A stretch of DNA of 64,000 nt from JAJPHW01 sp963799065 (GCA_963799065.1 CAWCVJ010000001.1:1-64000); one strand, 5' to 3'. Shown: positions 41,701 to 51,896, counted from the first letter of the stretch. Numbers and translations: made by a program. Notes: generated by a model from the letters alone, not told the origin.

Positions 41701-43745
41701 GATCGCGCGTCTCGCCCCTTCACCTGCGCCAGAGCTTCGGTCGCCGATTGAATCATTGCGTCGGCGCCCACGTTGCTGCCGGTTGCGGTTTGCATCCAGA
41801 GGTCGGGAGCAATACGGCCCTGCGTCGCCATGCGCTCGAACTCAGGTCCGATGCTCCCCGTTTTGCGCATCTGGCTCTCAATCTGGTGGCAGATCAGATG
41901 CCCAATGGGATAATCCGGCAAATAAAGGAACGACTCAATCATGTGCGAATACACGGCGAGAAGAATCACGTCGCGCTGGCCAAAGATCGGCGCGTAGAAG
42001 CGATTCCAGTGATCCTTTGCGATCTGCAATACGGCCGATTTCAGTTGCGAAGCCGTCGCGTCGGGATTCGCATACATCCAGTGCCAGACCGCCATGTCGA
42101 CGAGTGACACGCCTGCGATTTCGTAGGTTGACCAGAAATTGCCCAGCGTTTTCTCGGCGCGGCTGCTGTCGTCGGGCGCGGGAAGCCCAAGCAGTTCGAG
42201 ATCGCGGCTTTGAAACAGAAAAGCGAACGCTTCGGTGAACGCGGTGTTGGGGACCCCGCGCAGCAGCGTGTAGTCCACGTCGTTGAGTGAAAGCACTTGC
42301 TCGACGTTGTGTCCGATCTCATGCGCCGCGACGTTGAAGCCCTGATAGTTCATGCCGGAGCTTTCGACGCGCGTTCGCAAATGAGCTTTTTCGGAACGCA
42401 TTTCAGCGCCCATGGCATGACCAGCGCCGCGTCCCGGATCGATCACAATTCTTTCGGCAAGATATTTTGCGCGCTGGGGGGAGAAGCCCAGTTTCTCCAG
42501 CAATCCCGGAACCGCTTTCTGATAGGCCTCCGGCGTGGGATAGAGTGCGCGCACTTTTTTGTCCAGTTCGGGCTCGGTGAATTGCGTACGCGGACGAAAG
42601 CCGTTGTACCAGATATCGAACGGTTCTAGCGGACGGCCCAGTCGCGCAACCATCAGTTTCGCGATCTCAGGCAGCAATGGCGAAGCGCAGACCTGTTCCA
42701 GCATCGCCTTCACGCGTTCTTCGGGAATTTCGCGATCTTCCTCGAAGCGCCGCGCGATGTGCGTTGGCGCCGTGGGAGAGTACGGATCAAGTTTTCTCGC
42801 GGCGTGGAATGTTTCCAGCAGCATCGCGTAGCGAGTGTCAGGCTCGGCAGTTGTGTCAGTGCTCTTCGCTGACAACGCCGTGTCGTCATAGTCGTGAACC
42901 GTCGTCGGCGTGACTTGGTTGCTGAACGGATTCCAATCGAAGCGCGGATTATCGATCACCGCTGCCGGAATGGTTTGCGTGATCACTCTTTCCATCACGT
43001 TCAGGATCATGCGCTGCTTTTCGAGTCCACGGTCGGCATCGACGTAATCCGATTTGATTTCGTCGCGCAGTCCCCAATGGCTGATCAGCCGCAGTCCCGA
43101 CGGGAAAAGCCGCTCGCCTCTGTCGTTGATCAAGTGATGCATCCAGATGTTGTACTCAGAGATGTAGCGGCCCACCTTGGCGTAAACCTCAGTGATTGCT
43201 TGAATGGCATCCGCTGGAATGCGGCGATCGAAGCGCTGCGCCAGCCGGGCTTCCGCCCATTGCCGGCGGCTCCAGTGGCGGCCTTTACGCAAACGTTCGT
43301 CCAGAGTGGTGAGTGGAAAATTCAGCAGTACAACAAACGCCAGCTTATTGCTGAACATGTCATCAGTTACGTGCGCGGATGCGTTGTAGCCGCCAAACAA
43401 CTCATCGACCGGCAGCACCGGACCAAGATCGAGATCGAGTTGCTGTCGGAAATGGCGGCCGATTTCGTGCATGTGTCCGTCAAGCTGTTCCAGGAGAGTC
43501 TCGAAGCGCGAGAAGAGAGCGTCCAGCGCGGCTTGATCGCCGGCGAAGTGGGTGCGGACGAATTCTGCGAATCCGGCAGCGTTCCCATCCTCGTCCCTCC
43601 ATAGAGACGCAACCTGCCGAAGACCACGCGCGGCGCGCTCGCGCTGGCTGGCGCCGTATTTATGGGAAAGTTCGTTCTCCAGCTGCGCGATAGCTTCATC
43701 CATCGAAACTTTCGTAGCTTCCGCCTCGATCAGATCCAACTTCAT
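41697..43745 (-). CDS. M3-like zinc metallopeptidase
   Basis: The 682-residue protein has the gluzincin active site HEIGH (475-479) in FNVAAHEIGHNVEQVL and a likely third ligand, Glu505 in TAFTEAFAFLF, in the spacing of the M3 (thimet/oligoendopeptidase) family. The long alpha-helical N-terminal part is also M3-like, but the sequence is divergent and I cannot place it in a named subfamily. There is no signal peptide, so it probably cleaves peptides in the cytoplasm. The ATG at 43745 follows GGAG by six bases. It is co-transcribed with the reductase gene through a 4-base overlap. Confidence 0.8.
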   Translation of the reverse strand: MKLDLIEAEATKVSMDEAIAQLENELSHKYGASQRERAARGLRQVASLWRDEDGNAAGFAEFVRTHFAGDQAALDALFSRFETLLEQLDGHMHEIGRHFRQQLDLDLGPVLPVDELFGGYNASAHVTDDMFSNKLAFVVLLNFPLTTLDERLRKGRHWSRRQWAEARLAQRFDRRIPADAIQAITEVYAKVGRYISEYNIWMHHLINDRGERLFPSGLRLISHWGLRDEIKSDYVDADRGLEKQRMILNVMERVITQTIPAAVIDNPRFDWNPFSNQVTPTTVHDYDDTALSAKSTDTTAEPDTRYAMLLETFHAARKLDPYSPTAPTHIARRFEEDREIPEERVKAMLEQVCASPLLPEIAKLMVARLGRPLEPFDIWYNGFRPRTQFTEPELDKKVRALYPTPEAYQKAVPGLLEKLGFSPQRAKYLAERIVIDPGRGAGHAMGAEMRSEKAHLRTRVESSGMNYQGFNVAAHEIGHNVEQVLSLNDVDYTLLRGVPNTAFTEAFAFLFQSRDLELLGLPAPDDSSRAEKTLGNFWSTYEIAGVSLVDMAVWHWMYANPDATASQLKSAVLQIAKDHWNRFYAPIFGQRDVILLAVYSHMIESFLYLPDYPIGHLICHQIESQMRKTGSIGPEFERMATQGRIAPDLWMQTATGSNVGADAMIQSATEALAQVKGRDARS

Positions 43746-43800
43746 GGTCACTCCTGTTTGTCGATGCCTGCATTCATTTTATAGACTAAGCCGCTCTTCG

Positions 43801-44265
43801 TTAGGCTGCTGTTGTGCCAAGCGTACGGATGAAGGCGTTCCGAGTTCTCTCAAATTCGCCCGGTGGATACACCGGTTGCACGACCAACTTGGGATTGATG
43901 GGCTGCCCTTCGAAGTGGTCGCCTCGATAGCGTGGGAAGAAGTGCATATGTAGATGCGGGATCGTGTTGCCGTGAATTTCGTAATTCATCTTGATCGCGC
44001 CCGTGATCGACGCCACCGCCGCAGACACTTTTCGGGCGTCTCTCATAAACGCCGAGCACACCTCCTCCGGCAGATCATGCAACTCGACCGCATGAATTTG
44101 TGAAACCGGGCAAACGTATCCGCGCACCGGCGCGGCTTCCTGCATGGTGACCCATGAAGCTTCAAGTTTTGCGACCACGTCCCGCGGCTCCAGCTGGCCG
44201 CAAATGGGGCAGGCTGCGCCGGAGCACAGGGCAGACCAGCGATCCCGATCATTCCATGCGCTCAT
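43801..44265 (-). CDS. HIT-family protein (histidine triad nucleotide hydrolase/transferase)
   Basis: The 154-residue protein has the histidine triad HLHMHFFPR, with His104, His106 and His108, which binds the alpha-phosphate of nucleotide substrates. ACPICG with Cys19 and Cys22, plus His near 63, resembles the zinc-binding N-terminus of Fhit/GalT-type HIT proteins. Substrate is probably a dinucleoside polyphosphate or AMP derivative. The ATG at 44265 overlaps the stop of the MscS gene (ATGA), so it is translated with it; the upstream extension in the same frame is inside mscS. Confidence 0.87.
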   Translation of the reverse strand: MSAWNDRDRWSALCSGAACPICGQLEPRDVVAKLEASWVTMQEAAPVRGYVCPVSQIHAVELHDLPEEVCSAFMRDARKVSAAVASITGAIKMNYEIHGNTIPHLHMHFFPRYRGDHFEGQPINPKLVVQPVYPPGEFERTRNAFIRTLGTTAA

Positions 44266-46043
44266 TGTTGTTTTGGCTTGCGTACCGCCGATTCCGGCTG
44301 TGGGTAGGGCAGAGAATTGCTGATCTCGGATATCTTGCCCGAAGCGAAGTCGGGGAACGGCAAGTCTCCGCTCTCTTTCCATTTTTGCACCGTTTGCACG
44401 GCGGCGGACGACTTCTCCGGGTCTACGCCAGAATCTTTGCTCATGTACAAAGTTTGCGAGGGGAAGGCGAAGCCGCTTCCCGCACGATCCACGATTTCCA
44501 GAATGCGCAACAGCAAGTCTTCCTGAATGGCGAGATATTCCGCTAGGTCGCGAGTCAGAACGTACGCGAAGAAATCCAGGCTTAACGCACTGCTATCGAT
44601 GGAAGTAAAACGCACGCGCGCGCCGTCAGTCTCAACTTTCGGATGCTCATACAAGAGCCGCCGAAGCTCCGCCAGAACGAAGCGCAGTTGATCGGGGGTC
44701 GTCTCGGAACGCAGGCCCAGCTTGGGATTGAAGAGGATCTTATCCCGGCGGGACAGGTTATCCACATTCATACTGGCGAGTGCGCCGTTGGGGATGGATA
44801 ACTCGCTGCGCTCCGGCGTGCGAATGCGGGTGGAGCGCAAACTGATGTCTTCGACGGTGCCCACGCGATCGCCAAAGCGACAAGTGTCACCAACGCGAAT
44901 CACCTCATCGCCAAGAACGGAGATCCCGCCAAAAAGATTCTCCAGCGTCTTTTGCGCGGCGAAGGCGACGGCAATACCGCCGATTCCCAGGCCTGCCAGC
45001 GCCGTGCTCATGTTAAAACCGAGCGCGCTGAGAATGCCGAGAATCGCCACAACGAAGAGCAGCGCCTTCAGGATGCGCTCCCCCAGCAGCATCAGCGAGC
45101 CGGTGCCGGTTCGTCCGGCATAGATGGCGTGTTGCCGGATGCTGCGCGTGAACTGCTGCAAGATCCGCCAGGCCAGCCAGCTCAACCCGATCACGAAAAC
45201 CACGCTGACCGCGATCTGATAATAATGACGCGGCAGCAACGGAAGGCGCAGATAGATGACGAAGCGGTCGTGAATCGCCGTACTGATAACCATCCACACG
45301 GGGGTCGAAATCGCCGACCAGACCAGGGTGTGGGGTTGCTTGCGATAGCGCCGCCACCCATAAAACGGCAGACTGATGAGCCGTGTGAACAGCCAGCCCG
45401 CGCCTACTGACAGGGGCAGCGCAATCAGTACCGCGAGCCACTGCCATATTCCCATACCGGCAAGTTGATACTTAACCAGCCATCCGGGAAGGCGCGTCTC
45501 CACCTGATGTACTTCGAGTTGATCGTAGAGTTCGTCGACCTTCGCCAGTGTGTCGGCGGAAATCAGCCAGATGCGGGCGCCTCCGGGATCCGTGACTCGC
45601 ACCAATAAAAGATCGGTCTCCACGTCGCCCGCCGAAAGCAGCCCGATATCCTGCTTGTCGGGAGCGATGCCCTCCTGCGGCGCGCCCTCAGGAAGCGTAC
45701 TGATCCGCCGGACGTTGCCATTGAACGCCCGATCCATGACGACCTTGAGCCGGGTGGCAACCTCCTCGCCCACACTCTGCCGCTTCGCCGTAGTCATCTG
45801 CAAATACTGCGCCGCGGTGCCATAATTGCCTGACTGAGCCGCTTGCAGGAAGCCAAAGACAGTGCCGCTCGGCGTGTCGCGTCCCAGCGGATCTTGGGTG
45901 TGTGCCGCGGTGGGCGCGGGCGTCAGCGTATTCGTGATTTGGCTGATTTGCGCTTTCGCCGTGGCGGACGAGGCCAACGAAAGCAACGCCAACCCCAGTA
46001 TCAGTTGCCTGCGTTGTTTCGTTCGCCAAGTGAAGAGGAGCAT
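44262..46043 (-). CDS. MscS-family mechanosensitive channel
   Basis: The 593-residue protein has a signal or first helix (residues 9-30), a periplasmic domain (about 35-190), several membrane helices (for example MGIWQWLAVLIALPLSVG and YQIAVSVVFVIGLSWLAW) and the MscS core: pore helix LGIGGIAVAFAAQKTLENLFGG, followed by DEVIRVGDTCRFGDRVGTVE, the start of the beta-domain. Such channels release solutes on osmotic downshock. The extra periplasmic and membrane parts make it a long MscS variant like MscM/YbdG types. I chose the ATG at 46043 over a TTG at 46058. It is co-translated with the HIT gene. Confidence 0.9.
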   Translation of the reverse strand: MLLFTWRTKQRRQLILGLALLSLASSATAKAQISQITNTLTPAPTAAHTQDPLGRDTPSGTVFGFLQAAQSGNYGTAAQYLQMTTAKRQSVGEEVATRLKVVMDRAFNGNVRRISTLPEGAPQEGIAPDKQDIGLLSAGDVETDLLLVRVTDPGGARIWLISADTLAKVDELYDQLEVHQVETRLPGWLVKYQLAGMGIWQWLAVLIALPLSVGAGWLFTRLISLPFYGWRRYRKQPHTLVWSAISTPVWMVISTAIHDRFVIYLRLPLLPRHYYQIAVSVVFVIGLSWLAWRILQQFTRSIRQHAIYAGRTGTGSLMLLGERILKALLFVVAILGILSALGFNMSTALAGLGIGGIAVAFAAQKTLENLFGGISVLGDEVIRVGDTCRFGDRVGTVEDISLRSTRIRTPERSELSIPNGALASMNVDNLSRRDKILFNPKLGLRSETTPDQLRFVLAELRRLLYEHPKVETDGARVRFTSIDSSALSLDFFAYVLTRDLAEYLAIQEDLLLRILEIVDRAGSGFAFPSQTLYMSKDSGVDPEKSSAAVQTVQKWKESGDLPFPDFASGKISEISNSLPYPQPESAVRKPKQQ

Positions 46044-46149
46044 TGTGATTTCCGGCAAACGCCTTGCCGATCGCCGCCCGTAGCATCGCGACGAAGCCGG
46101 TGTGTCCCGGAACCCCTAATTTTAGTACACTCTCAGTTACCACGCGCCC

Positions 46150-47823
46150 ATGCCGTCCGACTCAACCATCACTTCGAAAGTACCCGCCGGTTCCGGAATC
46201 TTCCCGACGCTGATTTTGGTGCAGGGAAACGATCAGCAGAATCTCGTGCTGAATCACAGTCCGTTCGGCATCGGACGCAAGGCCGACAAAGATCTCGTCA
46301 TTGCCGATCCGCGCGTGTCTCGCGATCACGCCATCATCGTTTCCGAAAACGGACAGTTTTTCGTCCTTGACCAGGGCAGCAAGCACGGTACGTTTGTTAA
46401 TGGGGAGCGAGTCGAGCGCCGCCAGCTCGAACGCAACGATCGCCTCGAGTTTGGCGCGCGCGATGCCGTCTATGTAATTTTCAGCCCGCAGCACAATACC
46501 TCCAACACTGCGCGTGAGTTCCTCAGCCAGATTTCGGTGATGCACATTTCCGACGAGGCCACCGATCTCGAGAAGCTCACGCTCTTTCTGGAAGCGGCGC
46601 GCAAGCTCAACACCATGGGTGTGCTCGATGAGATTCTGATGACCCTGCTCGACACCACACTCAAGCTCACCCGCGCCGAGCGCGCGTATGTGTTCATGAA
46701 AGGCGAGGACGGCACGCTCCGACTCGCCGCTGGACGCAACGCTAACGGGGATGCTTTGCTGGACGACAAGACCATCTCGCGTTCGATTCTCGAAGAGGCG
46801 CTCAGCTCCAACCTTGAATTCGTGCTCACCGATACCAGCCAATCGGTGGACATGGCCGCGCGGCAGAGTATTGTGGCATTCGACCTGCGCACCGTCATCT
46901 GCGTTCCTCTGCGCAAGCCGCAAGTGCAGACTAGCCGCGGTAAAGACAGAGAACAGCGCACGGAATCGTTCTCTGCCGAGGTTATGGGCGCTCTTTATGT
47001 CGACTCGCGTTTCGCCTCGCGCGACATTTCTTCGGTCAGCAACAACATTCTGCACGCCATCGCGACAGAAGCTGCTTCCCTCATCGAGAACGCCCGCTTG
47101 GTGCAGGCCGAAGAGGCCGGACGCCGCTACCAGCAGGAGCTCTCCATCGCAGCCGGAATTCAGCAGCGCCTGATGGCGGTTACGATTCCCGAAGTCCCCT
47201 TCGCAAGATTGTCCGGCAAGAACATCGCCTGCAAAGACATCGGAGGTGACTTCTTTGACGCCGTCAACACTGAGCACGGACTAACGGTCGTGCTTGCAGA
47301 CGTAAGCGGAAAAGGCGTGTCCGCCGCGCTGCTCGCCTCAACCCTGCAAGGAATGATCTACTCGCAACTTTCCGCGGGCATGGGATTGACCGAGATCGTC
47401 ACTGCCGTGAACCGTTTCTTTACCCACAAACACATCGGCGAAAAATACGCCACGCTGGTCATTGCCCGCCTCGGCAAAGACGGTGAGCTGGAATACGTCA
47501 ATTGCGGTCACGTGCCGCCCTTGCTGGTCTGCGGTGGGGAAGTGATTCGCCCGGCGCACGGCAATCTCCCCGTAGGATTGCTCCCCGACGCCGTTTACGA
47601 AAGCGACCGGTGCAACCTGCACGCCGGAGATCGCCTCGTCCTGGTCACCGACGGCGTTACCGAAGCCGAAGACGCGCAAGGAGAATTCTTCGACAACGAT
47701 CGCCTCGAGGTCGCAGCCAAAATCGGAACGCTGGAAGGAATCTTCAACGCGGTCAATACCTTCTGCAACGGCACTCCGTTGAACGACGATTGCACCGTGG
47801 TCGAAATGGTTTACACAGGATAA
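46150..47823 (+). CDS. FHA-GAF-PP2C (SpoIIE/RsbU-type) serine phosphatase
   Basis: The 557-residue cytoplasmic protein has three domains in order. An FHA domain (about 30-110, FGIGRKADKDLVIADPRVSR, SKHGTFVNGERVERR) binds phospho-threonine peptides. A GAF domain (about 150-335) binds a small ligand or acts in dimerization. A PP2C-like SpoIIE domain (about 350-557) has the metal motifs KDIGGDFFDA, VLADVSGKGVSAAL and LVLVTDGVTEAED. RsbU-type phosphatases dephosphorylate an anti-sigma antagonist; no sigma or anti-sigma gene is nearby, but a STAS protein lies at 54345. It is divergent from mscS. No ribosome site is seen at the ATG. Confidence 0.93.
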   Translation: MPSDSTITSKVPAGSGIFPTLILVQGNDQQNLVLNHSPFGIGRKADKDLVIADPRVSRDHAIIVSENGQFFVLDQGSKHGTFVNGERVERRQLERNDRLEFGARDAVYVIFSPQHNTSNTAREFLSQISVMHISDEATDLEKLTLFLEAARKLNTMGVLDEILMTLLDTTLKLTRAERAYVFMKGEDGTLRLAAGRNANGDALLDDKTISRSILEEALSSNLEFVLTDTSQSVDMAARQSIVAFDLRTVICVPLRKPQVQTSRGKDREQRTESFSAEVMGALYVDSRFASRDISSVSNNILHAIATEAASLIENARLVQAEEAGRRYQQELSIAAGIQQRLMAVTIPEVPFARLSGKNIACKDIGGDFFDAVNTEHGLTVVLADVSGKGVSAALLASTLQGMIYSQLSAGMGLTEIVTAVNRFFTHKHIGEKYATLVIARLGKDGELEYVNCGHVPPLLVCGGEVIRPAHGNLPVGLLPDAVYESDRCNLHAGDRLVLVTDGVTEAEDAQGEFFDNDRLEVAAKIGTLEGIFNAVNTFCNGTPLNDDCTVVEMVYTG

Positions 47824-47939
47824 GGAAATACTTCTCCCACACAGGCAACTCCGCGCCCTTTTGCTCCCTCTGGGTTGAGAGAGAACATTTTCGTCCTGTA
47901 TCGTAAGGCGAATCGTAAGGCAATTAATGATCGCGATTT

Positions 47940-47968
47940 TTCGCACAGCCTGCGCGCTGCCGTATAAT
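47940..47968 (+). promoter_or_regulatory. Promoter for bamA
   Basis: TTCGCA (47940-47945) and TATAAT (47963-47968) are 17 bases apart. The start of transcription would be about 58 bases before the GTG at 48033. Confidence 0.55.
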
Positions 47969-48032
47969 TCAGGTTTCCATACTCCCAGGATCTGAGGTAT
48001 TCCGCATTCTTAGTTTTCAACAGGATAGCCCT

Positions 48033-50942
48033 GTGGCCGCAAGGCGCGGGCAGGGAAGTCTGCTGTCGAGTTCACGGTTCTCCCTGGGAGCTTTGGAATT
48101 CATACCGACGCGCCCACGCCTCGTGTGTCGAACGCTTCTGAGCGTTTGCTTGTGTCTGCTCGCTTTGATTCCCGCCGCTTTCAGTCAGCAGGAGTTGGTA
48201 GCCGGCATCGTAGTTCATGGCAATCGCCGCATTCCTGCCGACACTATTAAGGCCCGCATCTTCACCCACGCGGGCGATGTTTACGACGAAGCGGCCCTCG
48301 AACGCGACTTTAACTCCTTGTGGAATACCAACTACTTCGAGGACATTCGTTTCGAAAAAGAGCAGACTCCCAAGGGCTGGATCCTTCACGTCTACGTGAA
48401 AGAGCGTCCGACCATTCGCGAAGTCGATTACACCGGCCTCAATTCCGTTTCCAAGAGCGACGTACTCGACCGCTTTAAGGAAGCCAAAGTCGGAATTTCG
48501 CCCGAAAGTCAGTACGATCCCACCAAAGTTAAGAAGGCCGAAGTCACGATCAAAGAGTTGCTCTCTGAGCACGGACGTCAATTTGCCACGGTTCGTACCG
48601 AAGTTCGCCCCGTGCCCCCCGCCGCCGTGAGCATTACCTTCGCGGTAAAGGAAGGCCCCAAGGTCAAGGTGGGCAAGATCATCTTTACGGGCAATCAGCA
48701 CGTAAAGTCGCGCCTGCTGCGCAGCGCGATGAAGAATCTGAAGCCGATCGGCCTGCCGCACTCCATTTTTCTCGAAAATCTTTTCGCCAAGACGTACGAC
48801 GCGACCAAGCTTGAAGAAGACACCGAGCGCGTGCGTAACGAATATCAGGACCGCGGTTACTTCAAGGTCGTCGTGCAGGAAGCCAAGACCAATATCCACG
48901 ACACCGGACATAAAGGCTTCCACATCCCGCTGCTGCAAGGGGGACCGGGCAAGGCGGTTGACATCACTCTGCCCATCGAAGAAGGAGATCGCTACAACCT
49001 CGGTGAAATCACGTTCAAAGGGAATAAGGCGATCAGCAACGTCAAAGCGCTGCGCAACCTCTTCCCCATCAAAGACGGAGACGTTTTCGACCGCAGCAAG
49101 GTTTCCAAAGGCATTGAAAATCTTCGCAAGGCTTACGGCCAGTTCGGCTACATCAATTTCACTTCGATTCCGGATACACGCTTCGACGAAACCAAGAAAC
49201 TCGTCTTCCTCGATATCGATCTGGACGAAGGCAAGCAGTTTTACGTCCGGCGCATCGAATTCGCGGGCAACACGACGACGCGCGATAAGGTTATCCGCCG
49301 CGAGATTTTGCTGGAAGAGGGTCAGGTTTACAACCAACAGCTTTGGGAAGTCAGCTTGCAACGTCTGAACCAGTTGGGATTCTTCGACCAAATCAAGCCG
49401 GACGATCCCAGCGTCACCGAGCGCCATCTCGACGAAAAGAATGGCACCGTTGACCTGACCTTGAAAGTAAAAGAAAAGGGTAAGAACAGCATTGGCCTGA
49501 GCGGCGGCGTCAGCGGCCTCGCCGGCACTTTTATAGGCATCAATTATGCCACCAACAATTTCTTGGGTTTGGGCGAAACCCTCTCGGTTTCGGCTAACAT
49601 CGGCAACATTCAGCGCGACGTGATGTTCGGTTTTACCGAACCTTATTTATTCGATAAGCCCTTGCAGCTGGGATTCACCGTTTACGGTCGCAAGTACAAC
49701 TACAATCAGGCTCGCAACACCGCCGTTTTTAGCGGACAAGCTGTCAATCTTCCCTCGGCCTTGCTGCAAAATTTGCAGAACTATACCCAGTCCAGCAAGG
49801 GTTTCAGCGTTTCCTTGAACTATCCCCTGCATCGCTCCTTTAAGCGGATCGGCATCAGTTATTCCTTCGACGATTCCAGCATTGTGGCTTTGACCAATGC
49901 CTCGAAAGCACTGTTTAACTATTTGGCTTTCAGCGGGGTCAGTGGACAAAACCAGCTCAACGGCATCGTTACCAGCAAAATTATTCCCAGCTACACCAAG
50001 AACAATCTGGATGCGGCTCTGTCTCCCCACAAGGGCAGCTCCCTCTATATTGGCGGAGAAATTGCCGGTCTTGGCGGCAACGTGCGCACCGTTCGCCCGA
50101 TCGTCAGCTATAAGCATTTCACGCCAGTCCAAAAGCGGCGCAACACCATCGGCTTCAACGTGCAAGCCTCTTTCCTCACCGGTTATGGCGGAGTGGTCGC
50201 CCCACCGTTCTCGCGCTCTTACCTCGGTGGCGAAAACGACCTGCGCGGCTTCGATATTCGCGCCGTCTCGCCGGTTGCATTCTTGCCCAGCGCCACGTCG
50301 ATCGCGCTCACCAATCCCGACGGCTCCACGGTTCCCAAGGATCCCCACAATCCATTGCGCGGCGCTTACACCATTCCCGTCCCGCTCGATCAGATTGTGT
50401 TTCCCGGCGGCGATGCCAGTTTCGTGGCTAACCTCGAGTACCGCATCACCATCGCCGGCCCAGTGGCGCTGGCTCCCTTTGCCGACTTCGGCGTCGATCC
50501 GATTCTGCGAAATTCCCAGCTGCGCATTAATTCTTCCGAGCTCTCGACCATCAATGGGGACACCTTCGGCTGCCCCGCCCTCGACATCGGATACAACTGC
50601 ATTGGCGGAGAAAAGCCCGGCGCTCCAGGATCTCCCATCCCGGCGTTTTCTCAATATTTAAAGCCTGTGGCGGCAACGAACTGGTTCCCGAGGATGTCCA
50701 CCGGACTCGAGTTGCAGGTATTCCTGCCCGTGATCAATGCTCCGTTCAGGATTTACTACGCATACAATCCGCTGCGCCTGGATACGACGACGCAGGCGCC
50801 CGTGCAGATTACGCGCTCGATGTTCCCCGAAGGCGGCGCCGGCGACTACACCTACATCCTGGCAAAGAACGCGTACTCACCCCAGTACCTGCTGCGCGAG
50901 CCCCGCAAGACCTTCCGCTTTACGGTGGCGACAACCTTCTAG
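48033..50942 (+). CDS. bamA: Outer-membrane protein assembly factor BamA
   Basis: BamA inserts beta-barrel proteins into the outer membrane. The 969-residue precursor has a signal peptide around residues 32-52 (LLSVCLCLLALIPAAFSQQ), five POTRA domains (about 55-475; e.g. IVVHGNRRIPADTIKARIF, IREVDYTGLNSVSKSDVL, RRIEFAGNTTTRDKVIRRE) and a 16-strand Omp85 barrel ending in Phe (FRFTVATTF). The conserved loop motif VRGF/VRGY is represented by DLRGFDIR. The length is above the usual 800, because of barrel insertions. The GTG start is preceded by AGGA. bamA-ompH order is conserved in many Gram-negative bacteria. Confidence 0.96.
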   Translation: MAARRGQGSLLSSSRFSLGALEFIPTRPRLVCRTLLSVCLCLLALIPAAFSQQELVAGIVVHGNRRIPADTIKARIFTHAGDVYDEAALERDFNSLWNTNYFEDIRFEKEQTPKGWILHVYVKERPTIREVDYTGLNSVSKSDVLDRFKEAKVGISPESQYDPTKVKKAEVTIKELLSEHGRQFATVRTEVRPVPPAAVSITFAVKEGPKVKVGKIIFTGNQHVKSRLLRSAMKNLKPIGLPHSIFLENLFAKTYDATKLEEDTERVRNEYQDRGYFKVVVQEAKTNIHDTGHKGFHIPLLQGGPGKAVDITLPIEEGDRYNLGEITFKGNKAISNVKALRNLFPIKDGDVFDRSKVSKGIENLRKAYGQFGYINFTSIPDTRFDETKKLVFLDIDLDEGKQFYVRRIEFAGNTTTRDKVIRREILLEEGQVYNQQLWEVSLQRLNQLGFFDQIKPDDPSVTERHLDEKNGTVDLTLKVKEKGKNSIGLSGGVSGLAGTFIGINYATNNFLGLGETLSVSANIGNIQRDVMFGFTEPYLFDKPLQLGFTVYGRKYNYNQARNTAVFSGQAVNLPSALLQNLQNYTQSSKGFSVSLNYPLHRSFKRIGISYSFDDSSIVALTNASKALFNYLAFSGVSGQNQLNGIVTSKIIPSYTKNNLDAALSPHKGSSLYIGGEIAGLGGNVRTVRPIVSYKHFTPVQKRRNTIGFNVQASFLTGYGGVVAPPFSRSYLGGENDLRGFDIRAVSPVAFLPSATSIALTNPDGSTVPKDPHNPLRGAYTIPVPLDQIVFPGGDASFVANLEYRITIAGPVALAPFADFGVDPILRNSQLRINSSELSTINGDTFGCPALDIGYNCIGGEKPGAPGSPIPAFSQYLKPVAATNWFPRMSTGLELQVFLPVINAPFRIYYAYNPLRLDTTTQAPVQITRSMFPEGGAGDYTYILAKNAYSPQYLLREPRKTFRFTVATTF

Positions 50943-50958
50943 TGGTCGAGGCAATCGT

Positions 50959-50988
50959 TTGACGTTTATGCTGCATAGTTCCTATAAT
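50959..50988 (+). promoter_or_regulatory. Promoter for ompH
   Basis: TTGACG (50959-50964) and TATAAT (50983-50988) with 18 bases between them. It gives a 5' leader of about 155 bases before ompH, long enough to hold regulatory structure. ompH thus has its own promoter besides read-through from bamA. Confidence 0.65.
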
Positions 50989-51150
50989 CGCGATACGGTC
51001 ACCCTGAAATGTCTGATTCCGGGTGGTTCTCGCGTAGAGCGGGGATCTAGTCCGGTGAGCCTCGTGTGTTGTCGAGAGCGATGGCGGTGCCGGTTCGCGA
51101 AACGATCCCGTAGAATTCCCGGACACAATTTCCCAAGGAGCTAATTTTTG

Positions 51151-51876
51151 ATGACTAGTAAGCTTGCACGTTACTTCGTGACCGCGTCTCTCATGTTGTC
51201 CGCACTCGCCTTCGGCCAGACGACGACCCCGGCCCCAGCCGACTCTCTTCCCGCCGCTCCAGGTTCCACTCCCACCGCGACCGCCCCAGGGGGCAACAAA
51301 GTCGGAACCATCAATATCGAAGAGGCCATTTTTGCCAGCAACGAAGGTCAGCGCGACTTCGAGGCTCTCAACAAAAAACTGGAACCCAAGCAGAACGAAC
51401 TCAAAGGCCAGAACGACGAAGTCGAAAGCCTGAAGAAGCAGCTCACCACCCAGGGCGACAAACTGAGCGACGATGCTCGCGCCACGCTCGTGAAACAGGT
51501 TGAAGACAAACAAAAGAAGTTGGAGCGCTCCGTGCAAGACGCGCGCGACGACGCCACCGCCCAGCAGAACGAAATTGCCAAGCGCATTCTACAAAAGATG
51601 GCTCCCATCGTGGTCAAGTATGCCAGCGACAACGGCTACGGCGTGATCATCGATACCTCGAATCCCTGGCCCAACGGCCCCGTGCTCTGGACGAACCAGT
51701 CGAATGACATCACCAAGCCAGTCGTCGATGCCTACAACACCGTCTCTGGCGTTCCGGTTCAACCTCGTCCCGCAGGGACAAGCGGCGGTTCTGGCGCCAA
51801 GTCGGGAACCGGTTCGGGAACTAAGACCGCTCCCGCTTCCAAGCCCGCGACTACGGCTCCTGCTCCCAAGCAGTAA
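51151..51876 (+). CDS. Periplasmic chaperone OmpH/Skp
   Basis: Skp/OmpH chaperones hold unfolded outer-membrane proteins for BamA. The 241-residue protein has a signal peptide (1-23, MLSALAFGQ), a short Ala/Pro/Thr linker, the beta-strand VGTINIEEAIFASNEGQRDF that begins the family body and a long coiled coil (75-150) rich in Lys, Gln and Glu. The final strand YGVIIDTSN closes the domain, then an unusual Ser/Gly/Lys/Pro tail (200-241) of low complexity. AAGGAG lies ten bases before the ATG. It is followed by a strong terminator. Confidence 0.9.
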   Translation: MTSKLARYFVTASLMLSALAFGQTTTPAPADSLPAAPGSTPTATAPGGNKVGTINIEEAIFASNEGQRDFEALNKKLEPKQNELKGQNDEVESLKKQLTTQGDKLSDDARATLVKQVEDKQKKLERSVQDARDDATAQQNEIAKRILQKMAPIVVKYASDNGYGVIIDTSNPWPNGPVLWTNQSNDITKPVVDAYNTVSGVPVQPRPAGTSGGSGAKSGTGSGTKTAPASKPATTAPAPKQ

Positions 51877-51896
51877 CCTCTTTACGTTTCCAGCGA

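Noticed and set aside
48072..49427. 451-codon open frame antisense to bamA
   Set aside because: It is a shadow of the POTRA region of bamA; no signal peptide, motif or promoter.
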